Shown in pieces: positions 1 to 9,120 of a DNA stretch of 64,000 bases (positions are counted from its first letter, which is position 1; every line of letters starts with the position of its first letter). Both the position numbers and the translations under genes were made by a program. This stretch comes from JASHVB01 sp963780805. Lineage in GTDB: Bacteria; Pseudomonadota; Alphaproteobacteria; Acetobacterales; Acetobacteraceae. The notes below the pieces were generated by a model, which was given only the letters and a program-made list of their open reading frames with translations, had not been told where the DNA came from and ran no database searches. The stretch is from contig CAWADP010000022.1 of the NCBI GenBank assembly GCA_963780805.1, forward strand, positions 1 through 64,000, in the 5' to 3' direction.

Positions 1-95
1 TTCCCGGCCCTCGGCGGGAAACGGGCAAACTGCGGCGGACGTTGACCTTAAGCCGCCACGCACCATGTCTTCGATTCGATTTCGGATGCTTTGAG

Positions 96-1112
96 ATGCC
101 AGACTGCGCCATATGTGGCGAATCGATCACCGCCGAGAATGACTTCCGCGAGCACATCATTGCTAGCGCCATTGGCGGCAGGCTCAAGGTCCGGGGGATA
201 CTTTGCGCACAATGCAACAATGACACCGGGAAAAGCTGGGACGCCGCGCTAGCAGAGCAGTTGAATCCTCTCTGCCTGCTCTTCGGCATCACGCGCGACC
301 GTGGCGTCACGCCGCCACAGACCTTCGCGACCATAAGTGGTAAGCGGCGCAGACTGCATGCCGACGGCACCTCGACGCCAGCCAATCCGTCCTACCGGGA
401 AGAAAGCAGCCCGGAGGGCATCCGCATCAACATGACCGCGCGAACCGTACCGGAAGCGCGCAAGATGCTGGCGGGCGTGAAGCGCAAATACCCACAAGTG
501 GATACAGACAAGCTCGCCGCCGAGCTAAAGATGGAAAAGCAGTACGACAGCGACCCCGTCCGGATTGACCTACCTTTCGGCGAGGCGCTGGCCGGCAGAT
601 CCATCGTCAAGTCAGCGCTGTGCCTTGCGGCTCGGAATGGCATCGATCCGAGCACCTGTGCTCTGGCGCAGGCCTACCTGCGCGGCGACGATAGCAATCC
701 GCCGTTCGGTTTCAATTACCAGGCACCAATCGTCCTGAACAGGCCAGCCGACACGGTGTTCCATTGTGTAGCTATTCAGGGAATCGCTCATACAGGCCTT
801 CTTATCGGCTATGTGGAGTTTTTCAGCTTCCACCGAATGGTCGTGCTCCTCTCCGACCGGTACGGAGGCCCGGACATGAATGCCTCCTACGCAGTCAATC
901 CGCTCAACGGCGAGAAGTTGCAGATTCAGTTCGACATCTCGCTCTCTCGCGACGAAATCGACGCCACCTTCCGTTATGAGCGGATATCTGAAGCTGCGAT
1001 GCAGGAGGCCTTTGCGAAGATCATGCCCATCGCGATGGCCCGATCGCTGGAGCGCGAGACGCACCGCGTTATCGATGATGCATACGCCATGCGTTTGCGA
1101 ACAGCGGTCTGA
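96..1112 (+). CDS. HNH-type nuclease-like protein
   Basis: A protein of about 338 residues whose N-terminus carries a zinc-finger HNH-like core: CAIC (C4, C7), then EHII (H20) and CAQCNN (C37, C40, N41/N42). This CxxC...H...CxxC-N arrangement is typical of HNH endonuclease folds that cut DNA. The remaining 290 residues are not recognised. An in-frame ATG at 42 would add 18 residues, but the ATG at 96 places the first CxxC close to the start, as is usual for this group, so 96 is preferred; no clear Shine-Dalgarno marks either. The reading frame closes at 1112, but a protein-like continuation exists in another frame (see next entry). The neighbours are insertion sequences, which points to an accessory, possibly defence-related gene; that role is inference. 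Confidence 0.55.
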   Translation: MPDCAICGESITAENDFREHIIASAIGGRLKVRGILCAQCNNDTGKSWDAALAEQLNPLCLLFGITRDRGVTPPQTFATISGKRRRLHADGTSTPANPSYREESSPEGIRINMTARTVPEARKMLAGVKRKYPQVDTDKLAAELKMEKQYDSDPVRIDLPFGEALAGRSIVKSALCLAARNGIDPSTCALAQAYLRGDDSNPPFGFNYQAPIVLNRPADTVFHCVAIQGIAHTGLLIGYVEFFSFHRMVVLLSDRYGGPDMNASYAVNPLNGEKLQIQFDISLSRDEIDATFRYERISEAAMQEAFAKIMPIAMARSLERETHRVIDDAYAMRLRTAV

Positions 1113-1348
1113 AGGCAGGAGAGGCTATCACCGCGGAACACATTGCCACTATCAGCACGCTCGCCGCCGACACGATGATGCCATTTCTCAATCACATCGG
1201 GTGGGACTGGAGAAAGGCCGCCTCGGCTGCCAAGGCTGCTCATCTCGACCGCGACCCGACATCCGTGTCACCATATGCAAAAGTAGCGGCCCGACGGATT
1301 GCTCGACCAGCTCGTCGCGCGCGCAGCGTCGTGAAGGCCTTGCCGTGA
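1079..1348 (+). other. Open frame continuing the HNH gene after a possible frameshift
   Basis: In the frame one base off the HNH gene, bases 1079-1348 are open and read IRHAFANSGLKAGEAI, then AEHIATISTLAADTMMPFLN, ending ...ARRARSVVKALP. The composition looks like a real protein, and a shift near 1084-1090 would fuse it after ...RVIDDAYA of the upstream gene. There is no good start codon at its beginning. It may be the true C-terminus of the HNH protein, separated by an indel, or the decayed remains of another gene. Confidence 0.35.
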
Positions 1349-1366
1349 CGCCTCCTGAGTTAACAT

Positions 1367-1389
1367 AAAACGCGTTGGACTAAACCGCT
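1367..1389 (+). repeat. Left inverted repeat of IS91-type copy 1
   Basis: These 23 bases match the reverse complement of 3889-3911 with one mismatch. The inner part is followed by a small hairpin with a TTCG loop (ACCGC-TTCG-CGGT region, 1384-1397), which resembles the TTCG hairpin next to the left end of copy 2 (9003-9014). Confidence 0.7.
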
Positions 1390-1550
1390 TCGCGGTAAGT
1401 TTGACACGATCTACAGATCCTAGTTTGGCAGAATTCTAATACGTGGGTGGTGGTCTGGCGATCTGTCCACCCGTTCCTGGCCTGACAACTCAACTGCGAG
1501 ACGATGCGCCGGCGCCATGTGGCGCTGTTCATCTCGCAGAGGAGTTGTCG

Positions 1551-2497
1551 ATGAGCCCGCTTCGCCGTCGCATGATCGAGGATATGCAGATCCGCAACCT
1601 GACCCCGAACACGCAGCGTGTGTATATCGCGCAGGTCGTCCGGTTCGCCTGCCACTTTCGCAAATCGCCTGAGCTTCTCGGGCCAGCCGAGATCCGGACG
1701 TATCTGCTCCACCTCGCCAAGGAGAGGCATCTCGCGGCCAGTTCGATCATCGTCACAGTCTCCGCGCTGCGGTTTTTCTACACCGTCACCCTCAAACGCC
1801 CCTGGGTCGTCGAGGACGACATCCCCGCCGGCCGTCAGGCGAAGAAGCTTCCCGTCGTGCTGAGCCAGGACGAAGTGGCGCGTTTCCTGGGTGCCGTGGA
1901 CAACCTGAAGCACCGCGTGATCCTGACCGTCTGTTACGCGACCGGTCTGCGGATTTCCGAAGCCGTCCGCCTCACGCCCGCCGCGATCGACAGCAAGCGC
2001 ATGGTCATCCGGGTCGAGCAGGGCAAAGGCCGGAAAGACCGCTATGTCATGCTGCCGCCCAAACTCCTCGATATGCTCAGGGACTATTGGAAGCGCACCC
2101 ATCCCGGCGAGTGGCTGTTTCCCGGCGATCGGCCCGGCCAGCCGATCCTCCGCTCACCATCAATCACACCTGCCGGGAGGTGAGGGTCAAGTGCGGCATC
2201 GGCAAGCCGGTCGCGCCGCATTCGCTGCGCCACGCCTTCGCCGTTCACCTGCTGGAGGCCGGCACCGATCTGCGCACCATCCAGTTGCTGCTCGGTCATC
2301 GCAATCTGAGCACCACGGCGCAGTATCTCATGATCGCCACCAGCAAGGTCTGCGCCACCGCCAGTCCGCTGGAATCACTGCGACGCCGTCGCGCCAACCG
2401 CGCCGGACCTCGTGCCCGCCTGAAGCGCGGGTTTCGTGGCCCGCGAGGGGCTGGAAGTGGCGGACGTGTTCCGCCACTTCGGCCCGGCTTTCCGTGA
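1551..2497 (+). pseudogene. XerC-like tyrosine recombinase, frameshifted
   Basis: This is a tyrosine recombinase of the type that accompanies IS91-family transposases. The start at 1551 has an AGGAG 6-10 bases upstream. The SAM-like core-binding domain (MSPLRRRMIEDMQIRNLTPN...) is followed by the catalytic domain: the first Arg lies in ATGLRISEAV, the HxxR in PHSLRHAFA, the second His in LLGHRNLST and the nucleophile Tyr in TAQYL. The frame breaks near 2150-2165: the first part ends ...GQPILRSPSI and the C-terminal part resumes in another frame at ...LTINHTCREV. All catalytic residues survive but are spread over two frames, so the gene as written is broken. The tail overlaps the start of the transposase gene. 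Confidence 0.75.
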
Positions 2498-3707
2498 CCA
2501 GCACGGCGCGTCGCTGTCGGCCGCGCGGCGGCGCGCCATGATCGCGATCGAAAGCTGCCGCACCGCCGCGCTCGGCGGTCACGTCGAGCGTTGCGGCGAT
2601 TGCGGCCATCAGCGCGTCGCGTACAACTCGTGCCGTAACAGGAACTGTCCGAAGTGCCAGGGTCTCGCACGGGCCCAGTGGCTGGAGGACCGCCAGGCGG
2701 AACTGCTCGACGTGCCCTACTTCCACGTCGTGTTCACCGTGCCGGAACCGATCGCGGCCATCGCGTTCCAGAACCAGACCGTGGTCTACGACATCCTGTT
2801 CCGGGCGGCGTCGGAGACGTTGCGCACCATCGCCGCCGACCCAAAGCATCTGGGCGCGGAGATCGGCTTCCTGGGCGTGCTGCACACCTGGGGGCAGAAC
2901 CTGCTGCACCACCCGCACGTGCACTTTCTTGTTCCTGGCGGCGGAATCGCGCCGGACGGCAAAGCTGGATCGCCTGCCGCCCGGGTTCTTCCTGCCGGTC
3001 CCGGTGTTGTCACGGATGTTCCGGGGCTTGTTCCTGCACTACCTGGAGAAGGCGTTCGCCGCCGGCGAGCTGAACTTCTTCTCCGCGCACCGCCACCTCC
3101 ATGAGCCCGCGGCGTTCCGGCGTTACCTGGCGCCGGTTTGGAACACCGAGTGGGTGGTCTACGCGAAGCGGCCCTTCGCCGGGCCGGCTCAGGTCCTCGA
3201 CTATGTCGGGCGCTATACCCACCGTGTCGCCATCTCCAACAACCGCCTGGTGTCCATGGACGACGGCAAGGTCCGCTTCCGCTGGAAGGATTACCGGGAC
3301 GGCAACCGCCAGAAGACGATGACCCTGGGCGGCGGGGAGTTCATCCGCCGCTTCCTGATCCATGTGCTGCCGGACGGGTTTCACCGCATCCGGTACTTCG
3401 GCTTCCTCGGCAACTGCCATCGTGCGCGGAAGCTGGCGCGGTGCCGGGAACTGCTCGGGATGGCGCCGGCCGGCCGGCCGCACCGGCCGATCCGCCCGCT
3501 GACTATCGCGACCGCTACGAGGCACTGACCGGACGGTCGTTGCGCGAGTGCCCGCACTGCCACACCGGCATCATGGTGGTGATCGGCTGCATCGCGCGGC
3601 CCAAGGTCTGCCAGCCGGTGCCGGACACCATGACGCTGGATCGCGCCCGCACCAGCCTCAGGCCATGCAAAACTTGCCGGGACGGCGGTGGGGATCTGCG
3701 GCCATGA
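2436..3707 (+). pseudogene. tnpA: IS91-type Y2/HUH transposase, frameshifted
   Basis: The transposase of this element is a rolling-circle HUH nuclease. Visible parts in order are the N-terminal zinc finger (CGDC...CRNRNCPKC), the metal-binding HUH motif HPHVHFLV, the double tyrosine in LDYVGRYTHRVAISNNRL (Y-x3-Y) and a C-terminal CPHC region. Three reading frames are needed: a shift between about 2945 and 2990 (after GGGIAPDG) and another near 3490. The GTG at 2436 starts inside the end of the recombinase gene, as expected for coupled genes. The product is unlikely to be made as a single chain unless the shifts are sequencing errors. Confidence 0.75.
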
Positions 3708-3888
3708 GCCTCACTTCGGCGGCGCTGCTCGCATCTGTGCAGCCGCCGACACACGGATCCCGGTCAAACTCCGGCCCGACAATCCACGCCAGGCCTGGCC
3801 GCATGCACCGCTCCGAGGCTCAGGCGTCCCGCTCCCGGCGCGGCCGGCGCGACCGGTGGCATTCAACGCCCATAGCCGGGGCGGGGGG

Positions 3889-3911
3889 AGCGGTTTAGTC
3901 CAACACGTTTT
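3889..3911 (-). repeat. Right inverted repeat of IS91-type copy 1
   Basis: This is the partner of 1367-1389 (22 of 23 bases). It contains GTCCAAC at 3898-3904 and overlaps the start of the attC-like hairpin described next. Confidence 0.7.
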
Positions 3912-3997
3912 TCGCTCACCGGCGCGGCCTCCAGCTTCGGCGGCTGCGCCCCGCGTCTCGTGCGCCGCGCCGCCAAGCGAAAAACGCTGTACGTTAC
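3898..3997 (-). repeat. attC-like asymmetric hairpin at right end of copy 1
   Basis: The box GTCCAAC (3898-3904) is followed after 1 base by CGTTTTTCGCT (3906-3916), which pairs perfectly with 3976-3986. Next comes CGGCGCGGC (3920-3928), pairing perfectly with 3964-3972 across a 35-base loop. After arm 2 a 6-base spacer leads to GTTAC (3993-3997). On the minus strand this reads as a core AAC, stems, and a final GTTGGAC that fits the integron R' consensus GTTRRRY. The outer box pairs poorly (only AAC/GTT), so the attC assignment is tentative. It could instead be a structural end of the IS. Confidence 0.35.
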
Positions 3998-4176
3998 GTT
4001 ACGCCGGCAAGCCGGCAAAGAGCAGGCCGCCTCCGTTTCAGAATCCTGTCTGACAAGGCAGACCCAGAGCGCCGGAAATGGGGCTTTCTGTTGCGGAGTG
4101 CAGGTGCATTGTAATTGTAACCGTCGTAACCTACGGCACACATGAGCAACTTACGTCAAGCTAGGAAGCAGGGTTG

Positions 4177-5283
4177 ATGCCTATCTTTCAAGTCACAACA
4201 AAGGAACTGAAGGCGCTTTCAGCGACCAGTTTTGGTGTCGAAGGTATAATGGAGCGCAAAGACATTCAGAGACTTCTGGGCGATCAGATCAGCGTTCTCG
4301 ACGAGCGCCTGATGGTGATAGCTGAAGAGTTCGGAGACTGGCTCGATAGTTCCAGGAGGATCGATCTGCTATGCATCGATTTAGATGCAAATCTCGTTGT
4401 GGTAGAGCTGAAGCGCACCGATGACGGAGGTCATATGGAATTGCAGGCCTTACGCTACGCTGCCATGGTCTCAGCCATGACATTTGAGCAGCTCGTGGAC
4501 ACTTTCGCCAGATACAAGAACAAGGCCCAGCCGGACATTGAGGCGGCGCGATTAGCCGTCAAAGAGTTCCTTGGCTGGATTGACATAGACGAGACGCAGT
4601 TCGGACAAGACGTGCATATCGTTCTCGCGGCGGCCGACTTCAGCAAGGAGCTAACTACCACCGCAATGTGGCTGAGAGAACGTCGTATCGACATCCGGTG
4701 TATACGAATGAAGCCATATCGGATGGCGGACGGCACGGTGCTACTCGACGTTCAACAGTTAATCCCGTTGCCAGAAGCAAGTGTCTTCCAAACTCAGATC
4801 GGAATAAAAAAGCAGGCAGAGCGAGAAAACCGCAGCGACCGTCACGAGCTTCGATTAAGGTTCTGGCAAGGCTTGCTGGAACATGCGAAGGGCAAGACTG
4901 ATATTCACGCAAATCGCAGCCCAACACAGGATAACTGGATATCGGGAAGCATTGGTCGCAATGGCTTTTCGCTCACCTATGTGGTGCGCCAGAATCATTC
5001 ACAGGTAGAACTCTCGATTGCGCTCGGTAGTGGCCAAGCGGCAAAGAACAAAGTGGCCTTTGAGGCACTCAAAATGCAGCAAGCTGCGATAGAAGCTGAC
5101 TTCGGTGAACCACTTGACTGGCAAGACCTGCCACAGAGCGACGGTTGTCGTATTCGCCACATGATCCAGGGTGGTTACAGGTCACCTCCCGAGCAATGGC
5201 CCGCCATTCAAGCCGCGCTGGCCGATGCCATGGTTAGACTTGACAAGGCCATGCGAGCGCGCGTTGCCGCTCTAACCTTCTGA
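4177..5283 (+). CDS. Predicted PD-(D/E)xK nuclease with DUF4268-like C-terminus
   Basis: A 368-residue protein with two parts. Residues about 40-110 hold RIDLLCID followed by LVVVELKRT, the D...ExK signature of PD-(D/E)xK nucleases as seen in NucS/DUF91-type domains. Residues about 225-355 resemble DUF4268, with a Phe-Trp near its start (LRLRFWQGLLEHA), KNKVAFEALKMQQAAIEADF in the middle and EPLDWQDLP after it. Such proteins are common in accessory regions and are predicted to act on DNA. The start is ATG 4177 with AGGA at 4163; a TTG directly before it is ignored. AT content is higher than in the core genes. A restriction or defence role is inference only. Confidence 0.6.
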   Translation: MPIFQVTTKELKALSATSFGVEGIMERKDIQRLLGDQISVLDERLMVIAEEFGDWLDSSRRIDLLCIDLDANLVVVELKRTDDGGHMELQALRYAAMVSAMTFEQLVDTFARYKNKAQPDIEAARLAVKEFLGWIDIDETQFGQDVHIVLAAADFSKELTTTAMWLRERRIDIRCIRMKPYRMADGTVLLDVQQLIPLPEASVFQTQIGIKKQAERENRSDRHELRLRFWQGLLEHAKGKTDIHANRSPTQDNWISGSIGRNGFSLTYVVRQNHSQVELSIALGSGQAAKNKVAFEALKMQQAAIEADFGEPLDWQDLPQSDGCRIRHMIQGGYRSPPEQWPAIQAALADAMVRLDKAMRARVAALTF

Positions 5284-5390
5284 TCGCGGCGGTTCGCCTG
5301 TGAGGTGCACCGCGCGGGCGCAACGCGGGCTGCATTCGGGGTCCGAAAAGGGACACCGATCTATATATCTTGAGAGTGCGGACTTCTCGG

Positions 5391-5774
5391 TCATTTTTTG
5401 GCAGCCCGTGACTTTCGCTCACGGTCTCGAATCCACGGCCCGAAGAGCCGGTCGAGTTCGTTGATCTGGCGTTCGGAACCGGGTTCGGGCACGCGGTGCT
5501 CGAACCAACTGCGCAGGGAAATTGCGATCAGCTCGCGGGGCCTGTCCGGATGCTCGGCACGGATGCGCTCTGCCGATCGCTCGATCGATAGCCGTTCGCC
5601 ATCGGCCCAGATGATCTTGCGCCGCCTGGCGTCGACACGGGCGTTTCCCAGCGTGGCGAACACAAGGCCGGACACCTCGCCGGCGGCTTGTCCGTCGGGC
5701 GAGACCATCCATTCGAGGAAGTCCGCGGTGAGCGGGTTGTCGTCGCAGATGTCTGGCTCGCGTCGCTTTCCCAT
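5391..5774 (-). CDS. Hypothetical protein, 127 residues
   Basis: A soluble, charged protein reading MGKRREPDICDDNPLTADFL at the start, with a basic C-terminal end (RDRERKSRAAKK). I do not recognise a family. It has codon usage like the chromosomal genes and fills the gap between the predicted nuclease and the IS4-like transposase on the opposite strand. The ATG at 5774 is the only obvious start. Confidence 0.45.
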   Translation of the reverse strand: MGKRREPDICDDNPLTADFLEWMVSPDGQAAGEVSGLVFATLGNARVDARRRKIIWADGERLSIERSAERIRAEHPDRPRELIAISLRSWFEHRVPEPGSERQINELDRLFGPWIRDRERKSRAAKK

Positions 5775-5911
5775 CGGATCAGAATAGCGCAGCAGCTCGC
5801 CGCTGTCGCGGCGCTCACGCCAGAGTCAACGCCGATCACGCGGGATTCAACGCGGGCATCGTGCGTCCAAGGGTAACGGCATTGGTCGTTACAACCCAAC
5901 GAGCCAACCCA

Positions 5912-7313
5912 ATGGCATTGTGGATACTCTGGTGGAATGCAATCCAGTCGCTGCGCCCGGCGTTCACCCGCTTGCAGACCTTCCTGTGGTTCGCCGCCGC
6001 CGTGGCCGGCTTCACGGTGCGCATCGAGCAGCTCGGTGTCACCTCCATCGTGCGCGCGCTCAACCTCGATCCGCGTCGCTACAATGCACTCTGCGACTAT
6101 TTCCACTCCTCCGCCGTCAAGCTCGACCAGCTCACCGCGCTGTGGACCTCGCTGGTGCTTCGCCTGTTGCCCCAGGCGCTGCGCGTCAACGGCAGGTACG
6201 TCCTGGTGGGCGACGGCATCAAGATCCCCAAGTGCGGCCGCAAGATGCCGGCGGTCAAATTGCTGCACCAGCAATCGGAATCGAACACCAAGCCGAACTA
6301 CATCACCGGGCACTCACTGCAAGCTGTCAGTCTGCTCGTTCATGCCGCCTCTTCCGTCTTCGCTGTGCCGCTTGCCGCACGCATCCATGAGGGCTTGGTA
6401 TGGTCCAACCGCGACCGCCGGACCCTGCTCGACAAGATGATCTCCCTCATCGGCATCACCGATGTCGATCAACCCTTCTACTTCGTCGCCGACGCCTACT
6501 ATGGCGCGCAGAAGATCATCGTCGGCCTGCTCAAGCAGAACAACCACCTGGTCACCCGCGTGAAGTCCAATGCCGTCGCGTACACTGCTTACCAACATCG
6601 CGGACCGCGCAAGCGAGGCGCGCCCAGGAAGTACGGCAAGAAGCTCAAGGTGAAGTCGCTGCTGAATGATCCCAAGGCCTTCCAGAAGGTCAACAGCCCC
6701 GTCTATGGCGAGAACAAGGTGACCATCCAATATCGCATCCGTGACCTGCTGTGGCGCCCTGCCGGCCGCATGGTGCGCTTCGTCGCGGTGATCCATCCAA
6801 CAAGAGGCTCCCTCCTCCTCATGTGCACGGACACCTCCCTCGACGCCATCGACATCATTCGTCTCTACGGTCTGCGCTTCAAGATCGAACTCAGCTTCAA
6901 GCAGGCCGTGCACCGGATCGGCACCTTCGCCTATCATTTCTGGATGTCCGACATGAAGGCGCGGCGCCGCAACGACGGCAACCAGCATCTCCATCGGGCA
7001 TCACCCAAATACCGCGACGACGTCAAACGCAAGCTGCATGCCTATCACGTCTTCATCCAGACCGGTCTCATCTGCCAGGGATTGCTGGCAGTACCTCTCC
7101 GTCGCACATCCCCGGCTCGTCTGGGCCTCCTTCGGCTCCTGGCTGCGCACCGTCCGACCCGGGATCCCGCCTTCCGAACTTGTCGTCGCAACCGCGCTAC
7201 GCCAGCGGCTTCCTGAATTCCTCCTGGATACCCCAAAAGGCCACATCTTCACGAAATTCCTCGCCAAACGAGCGGATACCAATGAAATGCAGGGCTTCCA
7301 ACTCGCAGCTTGA
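5912..7313 (+). pseudogene. IS4-like DDE transposase, frameshifted near C-terminus
   Basis: A transposase of the DDE type. The first Asp is in VLVGDGIKIPK, the second in FYFVADAYYG, and the Glu in YGLRFKIELSFKQ, which fits the Y-x2-R-x3-E part of the IS4-family signature. The main frame runs to about 7085 (HVFIQTGLICQGLL) and the natural end follows in another frame (QYLSVAHPRLVWASFGSW... to FQLAA, stop at 7313). Removing one G in the CTGGCAG at about 7086-7092 joins them. The start at 5912 (MALWILWW) fits the family; an upstream start at 5861 is possible. I see no convincing terminal inverted repeats or target duplication. Confidence 0.65.
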
Positions 7314-7315
7314 GA

Positions 7316-7769
7316 GAAAATCCTGGGCAAACCCCAGACTCTCAAGTACCTTCAGATCGCCCAGTCATTTGGGCGAATCGATGGATGGTGTCGCCATGTC
7401 CGCTGAATTCCAGGCTCTCGCGACAAAAGCAAATTCATTCGGCAGCCTGAAAAGAAGCTGGGTTCTGGCGTCCATTTGAACGTTTGCCAGTCCTGGCCGG
7501 CGATTGCCGTGCACGGTCGAGAGATAGCGGGTCACCGAGGCGCTTCGTGACCTGACATCTCGTGCCGTGCAACGGTTCAGATGGAGTCGGCTCATGATAA
7601 AAAAGGGAGGTTGAATGCCAGTGCTCGGCTGTCATCAGCGGCGTCCTCGGCGAGCGCTCTTCACCGCTTCCAGGCTCCGGGACCTCCGCCCGTGCTCGCC
7701 GCCACGTGAGGTGAAACCTCGGCGACGCTGGTTTCCCCTGATAAGCCCCGGAACCACCAAGGGGCCAAT
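7316..7769. other. Intergenic stretch, no recognised gene
   Basis: These 454 bases follow the IS4-like transposase. There is a short hairpin CGCCCA-gtcatt-TGGGCG at 7357-7374 that may belong to the element's end. Only short unconvincing open frames are present, and no gene, promoter or RNA is recognised. Confidence 0.4.
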
Positions 7770-8810
7770 ATGAGCAAAGTTGCCTGGAGTGTGCGCGTAG
7801 GCGTCGCGGTGCTTGCGGCCGCCCTATCACTCGCGAACGCGCCAGCGCAGGCCCAGAGCCTGACGGATCGCCTGGACGACATTCAGATGAGCCTGGATGC
7901 GCTTCAGGCAGACGCTGCGGAGCGCGACGACGACCACAGCCTTGCCAAATGCCAGGCTGCCTTCGCTCGTGGCGCCGTGAGTTGCATGATGCCGCGCTTC
8001 TGCGCTGAGGCGATCAGCCGCGCGGCCACCGGCGACACCGTGACCTGCCGCGGCTACGAGTTCACGAAGCCGGGGCCTGTGGGCGATGTAGCGAGAACGT
8101 TTGCTCCACTGCCCGACACGCCGCGAACCTTCGCGCCCCTCTACGGGGAGTTCAAAAGCCTGGGTAGCGACCCGCGGGCGATAGTTCCATGCTCCACGGT
8201 GGTTTTTGCTGACACCGCGGGAGCTGCATCTCGGCAGCAGGCCGCACGACAATCCGTTATGACATACCTGGACGCAGCGCCCGACCTGTCGGGCCAGTGG
8301 AGGCGGGTCAACGTCGATCCAAAATTCCTTGCGTGGCTCGCGGAGATCGATCCGCAGTCCGGATGCAAACGACAAACGATGCTGGTACAAGCGTTCGATT
8401 TAGGCGATATACAGCGAACGGCCGCTTTCTTTCGCGATTACCTAAAGGCCCGTCGCGGCTCCGATTATGCTTCGTACAGGTACATCCCCACGCAACAGGA
8501 CCGCGAGGAAATCCGCGCCTGCGTCGCGGCGTCGCGGCCGGATACAACAGCAATCGACTGTGTGATGCCGACCGTTAGCCGCATAACCTCCAAGATGATG
8601 CAAGAGACCGGAGGTCCGCAGTGGCCGGAGCACCCTTCGCAGGCAGCGGTGATGATCGAGGTGGCGGGCTTGAAGTGCGGCATGCCAGCCGATGATCCCC
8701 AGGCTCCTGTTCCGCCTGCGGCGAAATCATGCCTTGACGCCGAGATGCACAAGGCGGTGATGGCCATCGTGACAGCCCTGCGGGACTACATGGACTCGCG
8801 CATTCAATAA
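7770..8810 (+). CDS. Hypothetical secreted protein
   Basis: A 346-residue protein with a clear Sec signal peptide: basic N-terminus MSKVAWSVRV, hydrophobic core, and likely cleavage after AQA near residue 29. The mature part contains several Cys residues (CQAAF, CMMPRFC, CRGYEF, CVAASR, CVMP, CGMP, CLDAE), which suggests disulphides in the periplasm. I recognise no family. It is a single gene between two mobile elements and could be cargo of the accessory region. The ATG at 7770 is supported by the signal peptide starting there. Confidence 0.55.
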   Translation: MSKVAWSVRVGVAVLAAALSLANAPAQAQSLTDRLDDIQMSLDALQADAAERDDDHSLAKCQAAFARGAVSCMMPRFCAEAISRAATGDTVTCRGYEFTKPGPVGDVARTFAPLPDTPRTFAPLYGEFKSLGSDPRAIVPCSTVVFADTAGAASRQQAARQSVMTYLDAAPDLSGQWRRVNVDPKFLAWLAEIDPQSGCKRQTMLVQAFDLGDIQRTAAFFRDYLKARRGSDYASYRYIPTQQDREEIRACVAASRPDTTAIDCVMPTVSRITSKMMQETGGPQWPEHPSQAAVMIEVAGLKCGMPADDPQAPVPPAAKSCLDAEMHKAVMAIVTALRDYMDSRIQ

Positions 8811-8958
8811 TCTTCCGCACGGATCAACAGCGGTGGACAGACATTTATGCGACTTTAGAAATTTAATGTCCTCAAAAATTTGGTTCACGTCTTAGAGCAC
8901 TACCTTACCAGGCGGCCGGCATACCCACCCGTCGGCCAGAACCCCCCCGGGGGCCGAT

Positions 8959-8970
8959 ACTACCGTAGTT
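8959..8970 (+). repeat. 12-bp direct repeat flanking IS91-type copy 2, left
   Basis: ACTACCGTAGTT occurs here and again at 11450-11461, on either side of the second IS91-type element, in the same orientation. It is nearly palindromic. It may mark an ancestral sequence split and duplicated around the element. Confidence 0.5.
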
Positions 8971-9120
8971 AACGGGGGACCGAAAGCATGTGTTGGACGG
9001 AACGGCTTCGCCGAGAGAGCCGGATAGTTGGCGCGGTCTGAATAGCTGACAGGCAGGAGTATCCTTTCGGGTCGGCGGGCATGATGCAGCTCGCCGGAAC
9101 ATCAACGAAAGGAGACCACA

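Larger units (their letters stand above)
1367..3911 (+). mobile_element. IS91-type element with tyrosine recombinase partner, copy 1 (decayed)
   Basis: A 2.5-kb element containing a XerC-like integrase gene followed by an IS91-type transposase gene, both disrupted by frameshifts. It is bounded by inverted repeats: 1367-1389 and the reverse complement of 3889-3911 match at 22 of 23 bases, with the box GTTGGAC (1374-1380) on the left and GTCCAAC (3898-3904) on the right. Classical IS91 elements lack clear terminal inverted repeats, so these ends are notable. No target duplication is evident. The second element at 8992-11384 has the same gene order and related ends. Confidence 0.7.

Noticed and set aside
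1374..1380. attC site on the plus strand ending at GTTGGAC left of IS91-type copy 1
   Set aside because: The box fits the R' consensus, but no partner box or hairpin is found in the preceding 120 bases; it is explained by the IS inverted repeat. The same applies to 8992-8998.
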